From Flavobacterium lacisediminis (GTDB taxonomy: Bacteria > Bacteroidota > Bacteroidia > Flavobacteriales > Flavobacteriaceae), in NCBI RefSeq assembly GCF_025909975.1, contig NZ_JAPCIO010000005.1, positions 124,001 to 188,000 on the forward strand: a DNA stretch of 64,000 nucleotides, read 5' to 3'. Under the pieces are notes generated by a model. That model had not been told where the DNA came from. It did not search any database and was given only the letters and a program-made list of their open reading frames with translations. The translations under genes were made by a program, and so were the position numbers. Positions 43,674-52,569 of this stretch are shown here, piece after piece. How positions within the stretch are numbered: position 1 is the first letter of the stretch; each line of letters starts with the position of its first letter.

Positions 43674-43991
43674 ATGAAGAAATCAATTTTAATAATAGCT
43701 TTTGCTATTGCAACATTTAGTACAGTTTCTTGTAACAAAAAAGAAAATACAGAAGCTACAACTGGACACGAAGGACATAATCACAAAGAAGGAGAAGCTC
43801 AAAAATTAGCTTACGAATGTCCAATGGATTGTGAAAAAGGTAAAACGTACGATAAAAAAGGAAACTGTCCTGTTTGCAAAATGGAATTAATTGAAGCCAA
43901 AGCTGATAATCACGAAGGTCACGACCATTCAAAAGAAAATCACGAAGGACACGATCATTCAAAAGAGAGCCACGAAGGACATAATCATTAG
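43674..43991 (+). CDS. His-rich heavy-metal-binding lipoprotein
   Basis: 105 residues. Lipoprotein signal ending TVSC (C20). A heavy-metal-binding domain (YECPMDCEKGKTYDKKGNCP, then VCKMEL; about 43-68) is followed by three decapeptide-like repeats of NHEGHDHSKE (last partial). The His repeats predict binding of several metal ions. It is likely a periplasmic metal buffer of the Czc system. Confidence 0.8.
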   Translation: MKKSILIIAFAIATFSTVSCNKKENTEATTGHEGHNHKEGEAQKLAYECPMDCEKGKTYDKKGNCPVCKMELIEAKADNHEGHDHSKENHEGHDHSKESHEGHNH

Positions 43992-44048
43992 TCTAATAAG
44001 TTAATTATGAAATCGATGATTCACGAAAACCAAAAAACAATAAAAATT

Positions 44049-44408
44049 ATGAGTAAAAATCCAATATTAAAAACATTTGTGTTAGCTGTATCATTATTTT
44101 TCTTTTCAAATTTTGTATCGGCACAAAAAACTACTCAAAAAGTAGTAATAAAAACATTTTTACATTGCGACCATTGTAAAGAATGTGAAACCTGTGGACA
44201 AAAATTCAAAACTGAAATGCTTAAAATTAAAGGTGTTAAGATGTACGAATTAGATGATAAAGCAATGACTTTTACCATTTATTACAATTCAAAGAAAACT
44301 ACTTTACAAGCCATTAAAGATGGTATTTCTAAGTTAGGTTATGATGCAGATGATGTAAAAGCTAATCCAGAAGCTTATGAAAGTTTAGATGGTTGTTGTA
44401 AAGCATAA
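44049..44408 (+). CDS. Periplasmic HMA-like protein with CxxCxxCxxC motif
   Basis: Start at ATG 44049 (MSKNPILKTFVLAVSLFFFS) leaves a clean signal peptide; an ATG at 44007 would add 14 residues. 119 residues. HMA-type fold with an unusual ligand cluster, CDHCKECETCG (C40, C43, C46, C49), and a family end SLDGCCKA. The extra cysteines compared with the single CxxC of HMA domains suggest higher metal capacity. Confidence 0.8.
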   Translation: MSKNPILKTFVLAVSLFFFSNFVSAQKTTQKVVIKTFLHCDHCKECETCGQKFKTEMLKIKGVKMYELDDKAMTFTIYYNSKKTTLQAIKDGISKLGYDADDVKANPEAYESLDGCCKA

Positions 44409-44410
44409 AT

Positions 44411-44776
44411 ATGAACTTTACTATTAAAATGCCAAATAAACTAATTCCTTTTTATCAAAAAGAGTTAGAAATATTTAAGGATAATTTACAGCAAGATAAT
44501 TTGCAAAATGCTTGGTGTCATTTAGAACGAGCACATATTATAGCACAAAAATATCCTTGTGAACACACATCTGTTCATTGGAAAATGTTACAATTTGGCA
44601 TTAAGATAAAAAGTTCAAAAGAAGTTATTGGTCAAATACCAAGATTATTGGTCGGTGGTGTAAAATCATTTGTTGGTCATATTCCATTAGGTAATACAGG
44701 TGGTGCGAATGTACCACCTTTAAAAACAATGGAAATACCAGAGGATATTCAAGAAATTTTAAAGTTGAACGCTTAA
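44411..44776 (+). CDS. DUF3703 domain protein
   Basis: 121 residues, no signal peptide. The N-terminal half contains WCHLERAHIIAQKYPCEHTS (about 36-55), and the second half VGHIPLGNTGGANVPPLKTM, both typical of DUF3703 proteins, which travel with metal P-type ATPases. Function unknown; the HxCxH-like set could bind metal. Two bases after the HMA gene, ten before the ATPase gene. Confidence 0.82.
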   Translation: MNFTIKMPNKLIPFYQKELEIFKDNLQQDNLQNAWCHLERAHIIAQKYPCEHTSVHWKMLQFGIKIKSSKEVIGQIPRLLVGGVKSFVGHIPLGNTGGANVPPLKTMEIPEDIQEILKLNA

Positions 44777-44786
44777 TTTATATAGT

Positions 44787-46778
44787 ATGGAACATAAACA
44801 CATTTATGACAAAGATGGAAAACAAATTTGTTGTTCATTAGAAGATAAGATTAATAATGATAGTGAACATCATTCTGATGGTGATGGTCACGACCACGAC
44901 CATTCTAACCAAGAAAAATCTACGTTTCAAATGTTTTTGCCAGCAATTATGAGCTTGGTGTTATTGATGTTTGCCATTGGATTGGATAACTATTTTACCC
45001 CATCTTGGTTTACAGGTTATATTAGAATAGGTTGGTATATTTTAGCGTACATTCCAGTTGGTTTTCCTGTTATAAAAGATGCATTTGAAAGCATCAAAAA
45101 GGGCGATATTTTTTCAGAATTTCTATTAATGAGTATTGCTACAATTGGTGCTTTTGCAATTGCCGAATTTCCCGAAGGTGTAGCAGTAATGTTATTTTAT
45201 GCCATTGGCGAAATCTTTCAAGCATTAGCCGTAAAAAGAGCTAAAGCCAATATCAAAACCTTACTCGACCAACGACCAGACGAAGTAACTATTCTCGAAA
45301 ATAATGTTGCTAAAACAATCAAAGCATCAAATGCAAAGATTGGAGATATTATTCAATTAAAAGCAGGTGAAAAATTAGGATTAGATGGCGAATTACTTTC
45401 AGATACTGCTTCTTTCAATACGGCTGCATTAACAGGAGAAAGTAAACCAGACACAAAAGCAAAAGGCGAAACTGTTTTAGCAGGAATGATAAACTTAAAT
45501 TCGGTTTGTCAAGTAAAAGTGACTGTTGCTTACACCGATAGTAAATTGTCAAAAATTCTCGAAATGGTGCAAGATGCTACTGCCAAAAAAGCACCAACCG
45601 AATTATTTATCAGAAAGTTTGCCAAAATATATACACCAATTGTAGTTGCTTTAGCTATCGCAATATGTGTTGTACCGATGTTATTTGTAGAAAATTACCA
45701 GTTTAGAGATTGGTTGTATCGAGCTTTAGTTTTCTTAGTTATTTCATGTCCTTGTGCATTAGTTATAAGTATTCCTTTAGGATATTTTGGTGGAATTGGA
45801 GCAGCTTCTAAAAACGGAATTCTTTTCAAAGGAAGTAACTTCCTTGATGTTATGGCTTCGGTTCAAAATGTTGTAATGGATAAAACAGGTACAATGACGG
45901 AAGGAGTTTTTAAAGTGCAAGAAGTTATTTTTAATTCCGATTTCAACAAAGATGAAATCTTACAATTGGTAAATGCTTTAGAAAGTCAAAGTACACACCC
46001 TGTAGCAACTGCCATTCATCAATTTGTTGGAAATATTGATAGTACTATAACACTAAAAGATGTAGAAGAAATATCAGGACACGGATTAAAAGCCTATGTA
46101 AATAGTAAAGAATTATTAGTGGGTAATTTCAAACTAATGGATAAATTTTCTATAGCTTATGATATTGACCCAACAAGTATCGTTTACACATTGATTGCTG
46201 TAGCTTACGATAAAAAATTTGTTGGCTATCTAACTATTGCTGATAGTATAAAAGAAGATGCACAAATTACAATCGATAAATTAAAAGCTTTAGGTATAAA
46301 AACCACAATGTTAAGTGGTGATAAAAATACTGTAGTTCAATTTGTAGCTCAAAAACTTGGAATTACAAACGCTTTCGGTGATTTACTTCCTGAAGACAAG
46401 GTAAACAAAGTAAAAGAAATCATTGCTAAAAACGAAACCGTAGCTTTTGTTGGTGATGGTGTGAATGATGCACCAGTAGTTGCTTTAAGTAATGTTGGTA
46501 TTGCAATGGGTGGTTTGGGTAGCGATGCCACAATTGAAACTGCCGATGTAGTTATTCAAGATGATAAACCAAGTAAAATTCCAATTGCAATAAACATCGG
46601 TAAACAAACCAAGAAAATTGTTTGGCAAAATATAATTTTGGCTTTTAGTGTTAAGGCAATTGTTTTAGTTCTCGGCGCAGGTGGTTTAGCTACTATGTGG
46701 GAAGCCGTTTTTGCAGATGTCGGTGTGGCGTTATTAGCTATTTTAAATGCGGTTAGAATACAAAGGATGAAGTTTTAA
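44787..46778 (+). CDS. Zn/Cd/Pb-type P1B ATPase (CadA/ZntA-like)
   Basis: 663 residues. Cytosolic His-rich N-terminus (HSDGDGHDHDHS), no HMA domain. Eight TM helices with the transport motif CPCALVISIP (C321-P322-C323), characteristic of Zn/Cd/Pb exporters, the phosphorylation site DKTGTMTEG (about D365), a HP site (STHPVATA) and GDGVNDAP. It exports divalent cations from cytosol to periplasm, from which CzcCBA removes them. Terminator follows. Confidence 0.93.
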   Translation: MEHKHIYDKDGKQICCSLEDKINNDSEHHSDGDGHDHDHSNQEKSTFQMFLPAIMSLVLLMFAIGLDNYFTPSWFTGYIRIGWYILAYIPVGFPVIKDAFESIKKGDIFSEFLLMSIATIGAFAIAEFPEGVAVMLFYAIGEIFQALAVKRAKANIKTLLDQRPDEVTILENNVAKTIKASNAKIGDIIQLKAGEKLGLDGELLSDTASFNTAALTGESKPDTKAKGETVLAGMINLNSVCQVKVTVAYTDSKLSKILEMVQDATAKKAPTELFIRKFAKIYTPIVVALAIAICVVPMLFVENYQFRDWLYRALVFLVISCPCALVISIPLGYFGGIGAASKNGILFKGSNFLDVMASVQNVVMDKTGTMTEGVFKVQEVIFNSDFNKDEILQLVNALESQSTHPVATAIHQFVGNIDSTITLKDVEEISGHGLKAYVNSKELLVGNFKLMDKFSIAYDIDPTSIVYTLIAVAYDKKFVGYLTIADSIKEDAQITIDKLKALGIKTTMLSGDKNTVVQFVAQKLGITNAFGDLLPEDKVNKVKEIIAKNETVAFVGDGVNDAPVVALSNVGIAMGGLGSDATIETADVVIQDDKPSKIPIAINIGKQTKKIVWQNIILAFSVKAIVLVLGAGGLATMWEAVFADVGVALLAILNAVRIQRMKF

Positions 46779-46796
46779 AGTTAATTATATAGTTAT

Positions 46797-46835
46797 AAAA
46801 AGATGTTTACTAATTTAAGTAAGCATCTTTTTTTT
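46797..46835 (+). terminator. Rho-independent terminator after P-type ATPase
   Basis: AAAAGATGTTTACTT pairs (one T-G wobble) with AAGTAAGCATCTTTT, followed by more T. Ends the Czc/Cad module 18 bp after its last gene. Confidence 0.85.
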
Positions 46836-46994
46836 GTATATATTCATTACCTCATTCATATGCACAAAAATCGCTCCTATGCCTGTACCGAAAACAATCG
46901 GTATCCAAGTATTCCTAGCATCAATGCTGCCGTTTGCTTCATTTCGTTAATAACTATTTTTACAACATTATTATTTTCTATTACAATACTTACT

Positions 46995-47002
46995 TAATTT
47001 TG
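46995..47002 (+). promoter_or_regulatory. Candidate -7 box of umuD promoter
   Basis: TAATTTTG matches TAnnTTTG and lies 7 bp before the umuD ATG. A perfect inverted repeat TACCGA/TCGGTA (46886-46891, 46898-46903) lies about 110 bp upstream of the gene, but no LexA-type link is proven. Confidence 0.3.
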
Positions 47003-47009
47003 TAGAACT

Positions 47010-47459
47010 ATGAAATTAAAAAGTTTACATACAACCGAAGTTTTCGAGTTTTACGCACCTGATTATTCAACAGAATTAGAACTACCATATGTTGATGTAG
47101 GTATTAGTGCCGGTTTCCCTTCTCCTGCAGATGACTTTATCGAATTAACAATAGACTTAAATAGAGAATTAATAAAACATAAAGACAGTACTTTTTTCGC
47201 CAAAGTAAAAGGGGATTCCATGAAAAACGCAGGTATTTTCGATGGCGATTTACTAATCATTGATAAAAGCTTAGAACCGCAAGATGGAAAAATAGCGATT
47301 TGTCAAATAGATGGAGATTTTACAGTAAAAAGAATCAAAAAAGAAAATGGAGTAGTTTGGTTAATAGCTGAAAATGAAGACTACAAACCCATAAAAGTAA
47401 CAGAAGAAAACGAACTAATGATTTGGGGAATAGTAATCCATAGCATTAAAACATTTTAG
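47010..47459 (+). CDS. umuD: UmuD-like S24 peptidase (LexA family)
   Basis: 149 residues. The self-cleavage site is Ala34-Gly35 in SAGFPSPADD, catalytic Ser70 in KGDSMKNAGI and Lys107 in FTVKRIK. UmuD' with UmuC forms translesion DNA polymerase V. It follows the metal module terminator and starts a small operon in which the next gene (hypothetical) begins 6 bp after its stop and umuC follows. Confidence 0.93.
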   Translation: MKLKSLHTTEVFEFYAPDYSTELELPYVDVGISAGFPSPADDFIELTIDLNRELIKHKDSTFFAKVKGDSMKNAGIFDGDLLIIDKSLEPQDGKIAICQIDGDFTVKRIKKENGVVWLIAENEDYKPIKVTEENELMIWGIVIHSIKTF

Positions 47460-47465
47460 TTAGTT

Positions 47466-47837
47466 ATGGATAGATTTAATTTAATTATCAATCATTTAGA
47501 AAGAATAAAATCAAACACAGCTAATAACGAAGATTATAAATTTATTGAGGATATTATCAAAATAGAAGCTGCAAATTACAACACATTTTCAAAGCTTATT
47601 TACGATATTTTTCTCTTTTTTGTTCAGGATGTAAAAGATTCAAATTACACATTTGAGGCTTATAAATCGTGGTATATCAAAACGAAAGAATTAGAAATGT
47701 TTTGGGATGGTCGAGATAGTTATCTTATACTTTGGGATATTAGTACTGGAGATAGAAAAACGCTCAAAATAGAAAATTCCGATATTACTAACTTTAAATT
47801 AATTGAAGAATACTTGGAAATTATTTCCAAAAACTGA
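47466..47837 (+). CDS. Hypothetical protein between umuD and umuC
   Basis: 123 residues, no signal peptide, mostly helical (LIINHLERIKSNTANNEDYK; FSKLIYDIFLFFVQDVKDSN). No family recognised. In most genomes umuD and umuC are adjacent, so this is an insertion into the operon, 6 bp after umuD and 34 bp before umuC. Confidence 0.6.
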   Translation: MDRFNLIINHLERIKSNTANNEDYKFIEDIIKIEAANYNTFSKLIYDIFLFFVQDVKDSNYTFEAYKSWYIKTKELEMFWDGRDSYLILWDISTGDRKTLKIENSDITNFKLIEEYLEIISKN

Positions 47838-47871
47838 ACACTAATAACTGAACACTGAACACTGTTTAAAA

Positions 47872-49131
47872 ATGTTTGCCTTAGTAGACTGCAACAACTT
47901 TTACGCCTCTTGCCAAAGAGTATTTGAACCACATTTAATTGGAAAACCAGTAGTAATACTTTCCAATAATGATGGTTGTGTTATTGCGCGTTCTAACGAA
48001 GCTAAAGCATTAGGTATTCCAATGGGTGCTCCTGCATTCGAATTCAAAAAACTATTCGAAGACAATAATGTATTTGTCTATTCTTCAAACTATGCACTGT
48101 ATGGTGACATGAGCAGCAGAGTAATGAACATACTTTCAACTTTTACACCCGATATTGAAGTATATAGTATTGATGAAGCTTTCTTAAAATTTGAAGGATT
48201 TGAATTCTTTAACCTGGAAGAATACGGAATAAAAATTCAAAAGACTGTAACTAAAAATACAGGAATTCCCATAAGTGTAGGATTTGCACCAACCAAAGCA
48301 CTAGCTAAAGTAGCCAATAAAATAGCAAAGAAGTTCCCTGAACGAACTAAAAGTGTCTATGTGATAGATACTGAAGAAAAGAGAATAAAAGCCCTTAAAT
48401 GGACTAAAATTGAAGACGTTTGGGGTATTGGACGAAAACATGCAAAACGCTTACAAGCAGTTAATGTTTTTAATGCATATCAATTCACACAATTACACGA
48501 TGATTGGGTTAGAAAAGAAATGGCAGTTGTAGGATTGAGATTAAAACATGAATTAGAAGGAAAACCAACATTGGATTTAGAAACTCCAAAAAGTAAAAAA
48601 ATGATTGCTACAACAAGATCATTTGAAAAACCAATGACAAAATTGGAAGATATTTCAGAACGTATAGCAACGTTCACAACTTCCTGTTCCGAAAAACTAA
48701 GAAGACAAAACAGCCATTGCAACATGATTATGGTTTTTCTTCACACCAACTATTTCAGAAAGGACCAACCTCAATACTCAAGAAATATAGTAATCAATAC
48801 CGATTTCCCAACAAACTCCACAATCGAGTTAAACAAGTATGCTCAAATTGGATTAAAAGCAATATTCAAAGAAGGCTACAATTACAAAAAAGCAGGCGTA
48901 ATAGTCATGGGCTTAACCCCAAACGACCAAACCCAATTATCACTATTCAACACCTCAAATCCAAAACACCAACCCCTAATGTCAGTAGTTGATAAACTTA
49001 ATAGAGCTTATGGCAAAAACAAAATCAAGTTCGCCAATCAATCCCTTGGGAGACAATGGAAAATGAAACAAGAAAAATTATCAAAATCATACACAACAAG
49101 ATTAGACGATATTATAACAATCAAAATTTAA
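47872..49131 (+). CDS. umuC: UmuC, Y-family DNA polymerase V catalytic subunit
   Basis: 419 residues. Catalytic residues D6 (FALVDCNNF) and D101-E102 (SIDEAFLKF) are present, with the little-finger region in the middle and a UmuC-specific C-terminus. It replicates past DNA lesions. The 3' end (49029-49161) recurs, in decayed form, at 54661-54781, marking the borders of an inserted segment. Confidence 0.95.
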   Translation: MFALVDCNNFYASCQRVFEPHLIGKPVVILSNNDGCVIARSNEAKALGIPMGAPAFEFKKLFEDNNVFVYSSNYALYGDMSSRVMNILSTFTPDIEVYSIDEAFLKFEGFEFFNLEEYGIKIQKTVTKNTGIPISVGFAPTKALAKVANKIAKKFPERTKSVYVIDTEEKRIKALKWTKIEDVWGIGRKHAKRLQAVNVFNAYQFTQLHDDWVRKEMAVVGLRLKHELEGKPTLDLETPKSKKMIATTRSFEKPMTKLEDISERIATFTTSCSEKLRRQNSHCNMIMVFLHTNYFRKDQPQYSRNIVINTDFPTNSTIELNKYAQIGLKAIFKEGYNYKKAGVIVMGLTPNDQTQLSLFNTSNPKHQPLMSVVDKLNRAYGKNKIKFANQSLGRQWKMKQEKLSKSYTTRLDDIITIKI

Positions 49132-49208
49132 AAAAAATGTATATATTTAATGATATAAAAAGTTAGTTGCAAGGTTGTTGCGACTCGATAATCTAACCAC
49201 AATTAACT

Positions 49209-49706
49209 ATGACAAAAGACACTCCAATAATAAATATCTTAACATATCAACTTCCGTATAATTTAGCTAACCAAATCTATAATGAGTATCAAAGTAGGCT
49301 TAAAGAAACAAACTATTTAATAGAGAATTATAAAACATATAAATCACTAAGAGATAGTTCAAGAACAATTGAACTTTTATTGTCATTATCTATTTTTCAT
49401 AGAAGAGTAATAACTAATTTAGACGGAGCAGTCAAATTCTACGGAACGGTAACTAAAAAAGGGAAAACTGACACTATAAGAATTGGAAGCTATGACTTAA
49501 CTTTTGAAGAAAAAAATAAAATACTTGCAGTAGTAATTAATTTTAATCACTTACTTGAAAGATTTTCCATTCCACCAATAGTTATGGAGTATCACGAAAC
49601 AAGAGAATTTCTAAAGAAAATAATAACATTGAAATCTGAACTTCAAAATGGCAATAAAGAAAAGCGAGAAGGAAACAAAAATAACGAAGAAGATATCCCC
49701 TTTTAA
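49209..49706 (+). CDS. Hypothetical protein, partner of PD-(D/E)XK-like gene
   Basis: 165 residues, no signal peptide. Helical, with YNLANQIYNEYQSRLKETNY and a charged end (KSELQNGNKEKREGNKNNEE, then DIPF). Its 3' end overlaps the next gene by 59 bases, a sign of a coupled pair. No family recognised. Placed between umuC and a Gabija-like operon, so a defence role is a guess. Confidence 0.55.
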   Translation: MTKDTPIINILTYQLPYNLANQIYNEYQSRLKETNYLIENYKTYKSLRDSSRTIELLLSLSIFHRRVITNLDGAVKFYGTVTKKGKTDTIRIGSYDLTFEEKNKILAVVINFNHLLERFSIPPIVMEYHETREFLKKIITLKSELQNGNKEKREGNKNNEEDIPF

Positions 49707-50436
49707 AGATTGGATTGAATTTGAAAAGGAAATTAGAACTTTTGCAAATAAATATAAAACTACAGTTGTTAATCAAGCAAAACGAACAAGTGATTATTTT
49801 GAAATGAGTTGCTTCAATTACATTGTAAGATTTTATGAATTAAATGGTTATGAATTGGAGGCTACAAATTTACAAGCTGGTAGAAGGTATAAATATAAAT
49901 GTTCTCCATCTGGTATTCAATCAAATTTTTCACACTTTGAAGCAACTTTTGATTCTGGATCTGAAAAGATTACTTTTGAAATTCACCACAATCTTGCAGT
50001 ACAATCTTCTCACGATAAAAATATTTTTACATCTCCAGATATTGCAGTTATTAAAAAGGATAGAATACAATATACTAAAAGTTATTATGATACAAATACC
50101 ACTTTTTCTTTTGTAAATAATAATGATTTAATGACATTTTGTGAGGTTAAACAATTTAATCCTTTTCCAGAATTATTGTTTAATTTCATTGGAGTTTTAA
50201 ATGAGTTAAAAAAAGAATACATGATTGACAATGGAATTGAACACATTCCAATTCATATCGCACCAAGTTTAATGATATCCGGAAAGTCTAATAAACAAAC
50301 TGACAATATTAAAGCTTCAATTGAAAAACGATACTGTGTTAACATCCTTTTTGATTTATTCTATAGCTCAACTTATACTTTTTCAAAGGGAAATATAACA
50401 AATTTAAGAAAAACGGGGAAAAAACCCATCAACTAA
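49648..50436 (+). CDS. PD-(D/E)XK nuclease-like protein, possibly C-terminally truncated
   Basis: 262 residues. Central motifs: SPDIAVIKKDRIQ (about 130) and TFCEVKQFNPFPELLFNFIG (about 168-187), matching the PD...(D/E)xK layout, followed by a helix with LNELKKEY. This predicts a restriction-type nuclease. The stop (50434-50436) coincides with what looks like the 3' boundary of a group II intron (ATCGAGTAG, 50436-50444), so the natural C-terminus may be lost. It overlaps the 49209 gene by 59 bases. Confidence 0.6.
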   Translation: MAIKKSEKETKITKKISPFKDWIEFEKEIRTFANKYKTTVVNQAKRTSDYFEMSCFNYIVRFYELNGYELEATNLQAGRRYKYKCSPSGIQSNFSHFEATFDSGSEKITFEIHHNLAVQSSHDKNIFTSPDIAVIKKDRIQYTKSYYDTNTTFSFVNNNDLMTFCEVKQFNPFPELLFNFIGVLNELKKEYMIDNGIEHIPIHIAPSLMISGKSNKQTDNIKASIEKRYCVNILFDLFYSSTYTFSKGNITNLRKTGKKPIN

Positions 50437-50520
50437 TCGAGTAGACGGCGAAGCCATTAACTGACGGCGTGCACCTCTCACAATACCGTGCGTACGTGTC
50501 ACGTACTCGGCAGTTAGTAA
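50437..50520 (-). mobile_element. Remnant of group II intron 3' end (domain V/VI-like)
   Basis: On the minus strand the sequence reads a GC-rich hairpin of domain-V type: CTGCCGAGTACGTGACACGT (part), continuing ACGCACGGTATTGTGAGAGG, then a GC-rich stem and the end TCTACTCGAT. Such ends are typical of bacterial group II introns. The upstream reverse-transcriptase part is absent. Beyond it, 50521-50769 has no gene, only fragments without motif and AT-rich leader. Confidence 0.5.
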
Positions 50521-50769
50521 AGAGTTGGGTTAAATTGTAAATGTAATTCGGTTAAGGATAAAAAACCTCTTTTCTTCAAGCGTTGTAAAGTGATGGTTTT
50601 GCCTAAAATAGGGCTTTGTGCAATAGCCAAATCTGATGAGATGCTTAAGTAAAAATACAACTATTTCACTATATTTGTTAATAAGATTGTGAGGTTTTTT
50701 CTCAGTCTGTCGTTTATTGCAAGTGTAAAGAGATGTCTACAGACGAAATAATTTTAGAAAACAAGTAAA

Positions 50770-52569
50770 ATGCATATATCAAACATTAAACTTTGGAACT
50801 ATAGGAAATTTGGTTCTGATAGTGAAATAGACCTTGAAAAACCAAATTTGGATTTAAACCTTAACAAAGGGTTGAATGTGATTATTGGGGAAAACGATTC
50901 AGGGAAAACTGCAATTATTGATGCGGTAAAACTTGTTCTCAAAACTCATAGTTATGATTATATAAGAGTTGAAAACAAAGACTTTTTCAAGGATGCAAGT
51001 CGTTTCAGGATTGAACTAATTTTTGAGAATTTAACTCCTAACGAAGCTAAAAACTTTACAGAATGGCTAGGGTGGAAAGGTACAGGAGAAGATGCAAAAC
51101 CTTTTCTTAAAATAAATTATGATGTAAGACAACAAGATGAAAAAATATTGCCAGCAGATGTAAAGGCGGGCATTGATGAAGATGGTTATCTTCTTACAGC
51201 AGAAGCTAAAGAATATCTGAAGGCAACATATTTAAAACCTTTAAGAGATGCGGAAAATGAATTAGTTGCCAAACGTAATTCAAGATTATCACAAATTCTC
51301 TTAGGCGATACAGCTTTTAAAGGAAAAGAGAAAGAACACGAACTTGTAAAGATATTTGAGAGCCTTAGTGAAGAATTAAAAAAGTATTTTAAAGGTGAGT
51401 TTGAAACCACTTTAACCAATGAAGCAGGAGAAGAACAAACAATTAGGCCACTTGAAGGAAAACAAATTAAAGATAAAATAGACGGATATATTAAAGGTTT
51501 CTATGGCAATAACTATGAAACAGAATTTAACGCCACATCAAACGATATAAAGAGCATACTTGAAAAATTAACTTTATTCTTGAAAGACGAACCGAATCCA
51601 GGATTAGGCACATTGAACAGATTGTTTATGGCTGCTGAGTTGCTTCATTTGAATAAATCAAATTGGAGTGGTTTACGCTTAGGATTAGTGGAAGAATTAG
51701 AAGCCCATTTACACCCACAAGCACAAATGCAGGTAATTGAGGCTTTTGAAAAGCAGGATACAATCCAACTTATTCTTACAACACACAGCCCCAATTTAGC
51801 TTCTAAACTAAAACTTGAAAATTTAATTATCAGCAATAATGGATATTGTTTTCCAATGGGAAATACATTCACTAAATTAGGTTCAGACAATTATAAATTC
51901 TTAGAAAAATTTCTTGACACAACCAAAGCAAACCTATTTTTTGCAAAGGGTGTAATTTTAGTTGAAGGATGGGCGGAAGAAATCCTTATTCCAAGCATTG
52001 CTAAGGCAATTGGAATCAATCTTACTGAAAAAGGTGTATCGATTGTAAACATTGGTCATACAGGGTTTGACCATTATGCGAAGATATATCTAAGAAATGA
52101 AGAGCCCTTTATGAAAATTCCTGTTGCTATTGTTACAGATTCTGACGTAAGAGATTATGAGAAGATCGGAGACGATTATTTAAAAAGAGACGCAAATACT
52201 GTTCAACAGGAAGAACAGCAAAAAATAGCGAATATAAATGGAAAGGCGGAACAAATTGTAAAATATTTTGCTGCCTCAAAATGGACGTTGGAATATTCAT
52301 TATTCAAATCAACAAGTTTAACAGCGGTCTTTCAAAATGCAGCTAAAACAGTCCATACAGGAACAGACTGGAATACCGACTTTGAAAAAGCACTTGCCAA
52401 AAAGTTAATTAAAAAAAGTCTTAAAAAAACAGAAATTGCTTATCAAATTGCAAACGCTATTGATGAAGATTTAATTAAACCATTTCGAACAATTCAGATT
52501 GCCGTAGATGATGATGCCGATAGTATAAATTACCTTATAAAAGCAATTAAATATGCCGCAGGAAATTAA
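50770..52569 (+). CDS. gajA: Gabija-like GajA: OLD-family ATPase/TOPRIM nuclease
   Basis: 599 residues. N-terminal ABC-type ATPase with Walker A GENDSGKT (40-47) and a Walker B/signature region LVEELEAHLHPQAQMQVIEA. C-terminal TOPRIM domain with E399 (ILVEGWAEE) and D457/D459 (VTDSDVRDY). OLD-family nucleases paired with a UvrD helicase define Gabija, where GajA senses nucleotide depletion and nicks phage DNA. It overlaps the helicase gene by 17 bases. Confidence 0.85.
   Translation: MHISNIKLWNYRKFGSDSEIDLEKPNLDLNLNKGLNVIIGENDSGKTAIIDAVKLVLKTHSYDYIRVENKDFFKDASRFRIELIFENLTPNEAKNFTEWLGWKGTGEDAKPFLKINYDVRQQDEKILPADVKAGIDEDGYLLTAEAKEYLKATYLKPLRDAENELVAKRNSRLSQILLGDTAFKGKEKEHELVKIFESLSEELKKYFKGEFETTLTNEAGEEQTIRPLEGKQIKDKIDGYIKGFYGNNYETEFNATSNDIKSILEKLTLFLKDEPNPGLGTLNRLFMAAELLHLNKSNWSGLRLGLVEELEAHLHPQAQMQVIEAFEKQDTIQLILTTHSPNLASKLKLENLIISNNGYCFPMGNTFTKLGSDNYKFLEKFLDTTKANLFFAKGVILVEGWAEEILIPSIAKAIGINLTEKGVSIVNIGHTGFDHYAKIYLRNEEPFMKIPVAIVTDSDVRDYEKIGDDYLKRDANTVQQEEQQKIANINGKAEQIVKYFAASKWTLEYSLFKSTSLTAVFQNAAKTVHTGTDWNTDFEKALAKKLIKKSLKKTEIAYQIANAIDEDLIKPFRTIQIAVDDDADSINYLIKAIKYAAGN

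Noticed and set aside
46886-46903. Perfect inverted repeat TACCGA/TCGGTA considered as an SOS box for umuD.
   Set aside because: It is about 110 bp from the start codon and no matching site was seen elsewhere, so a LexA-type role is not supported.
46803-46997. 64-aa plus-strand ORF after the P-type ATPase.
   Set aside because: It begins in the terminator hairpin. The reverse strand shows hints of a frameshifted small membrane protein (MKQTAALMLGILG and PIVFGTGIGAIF in different frames), too weak to call.
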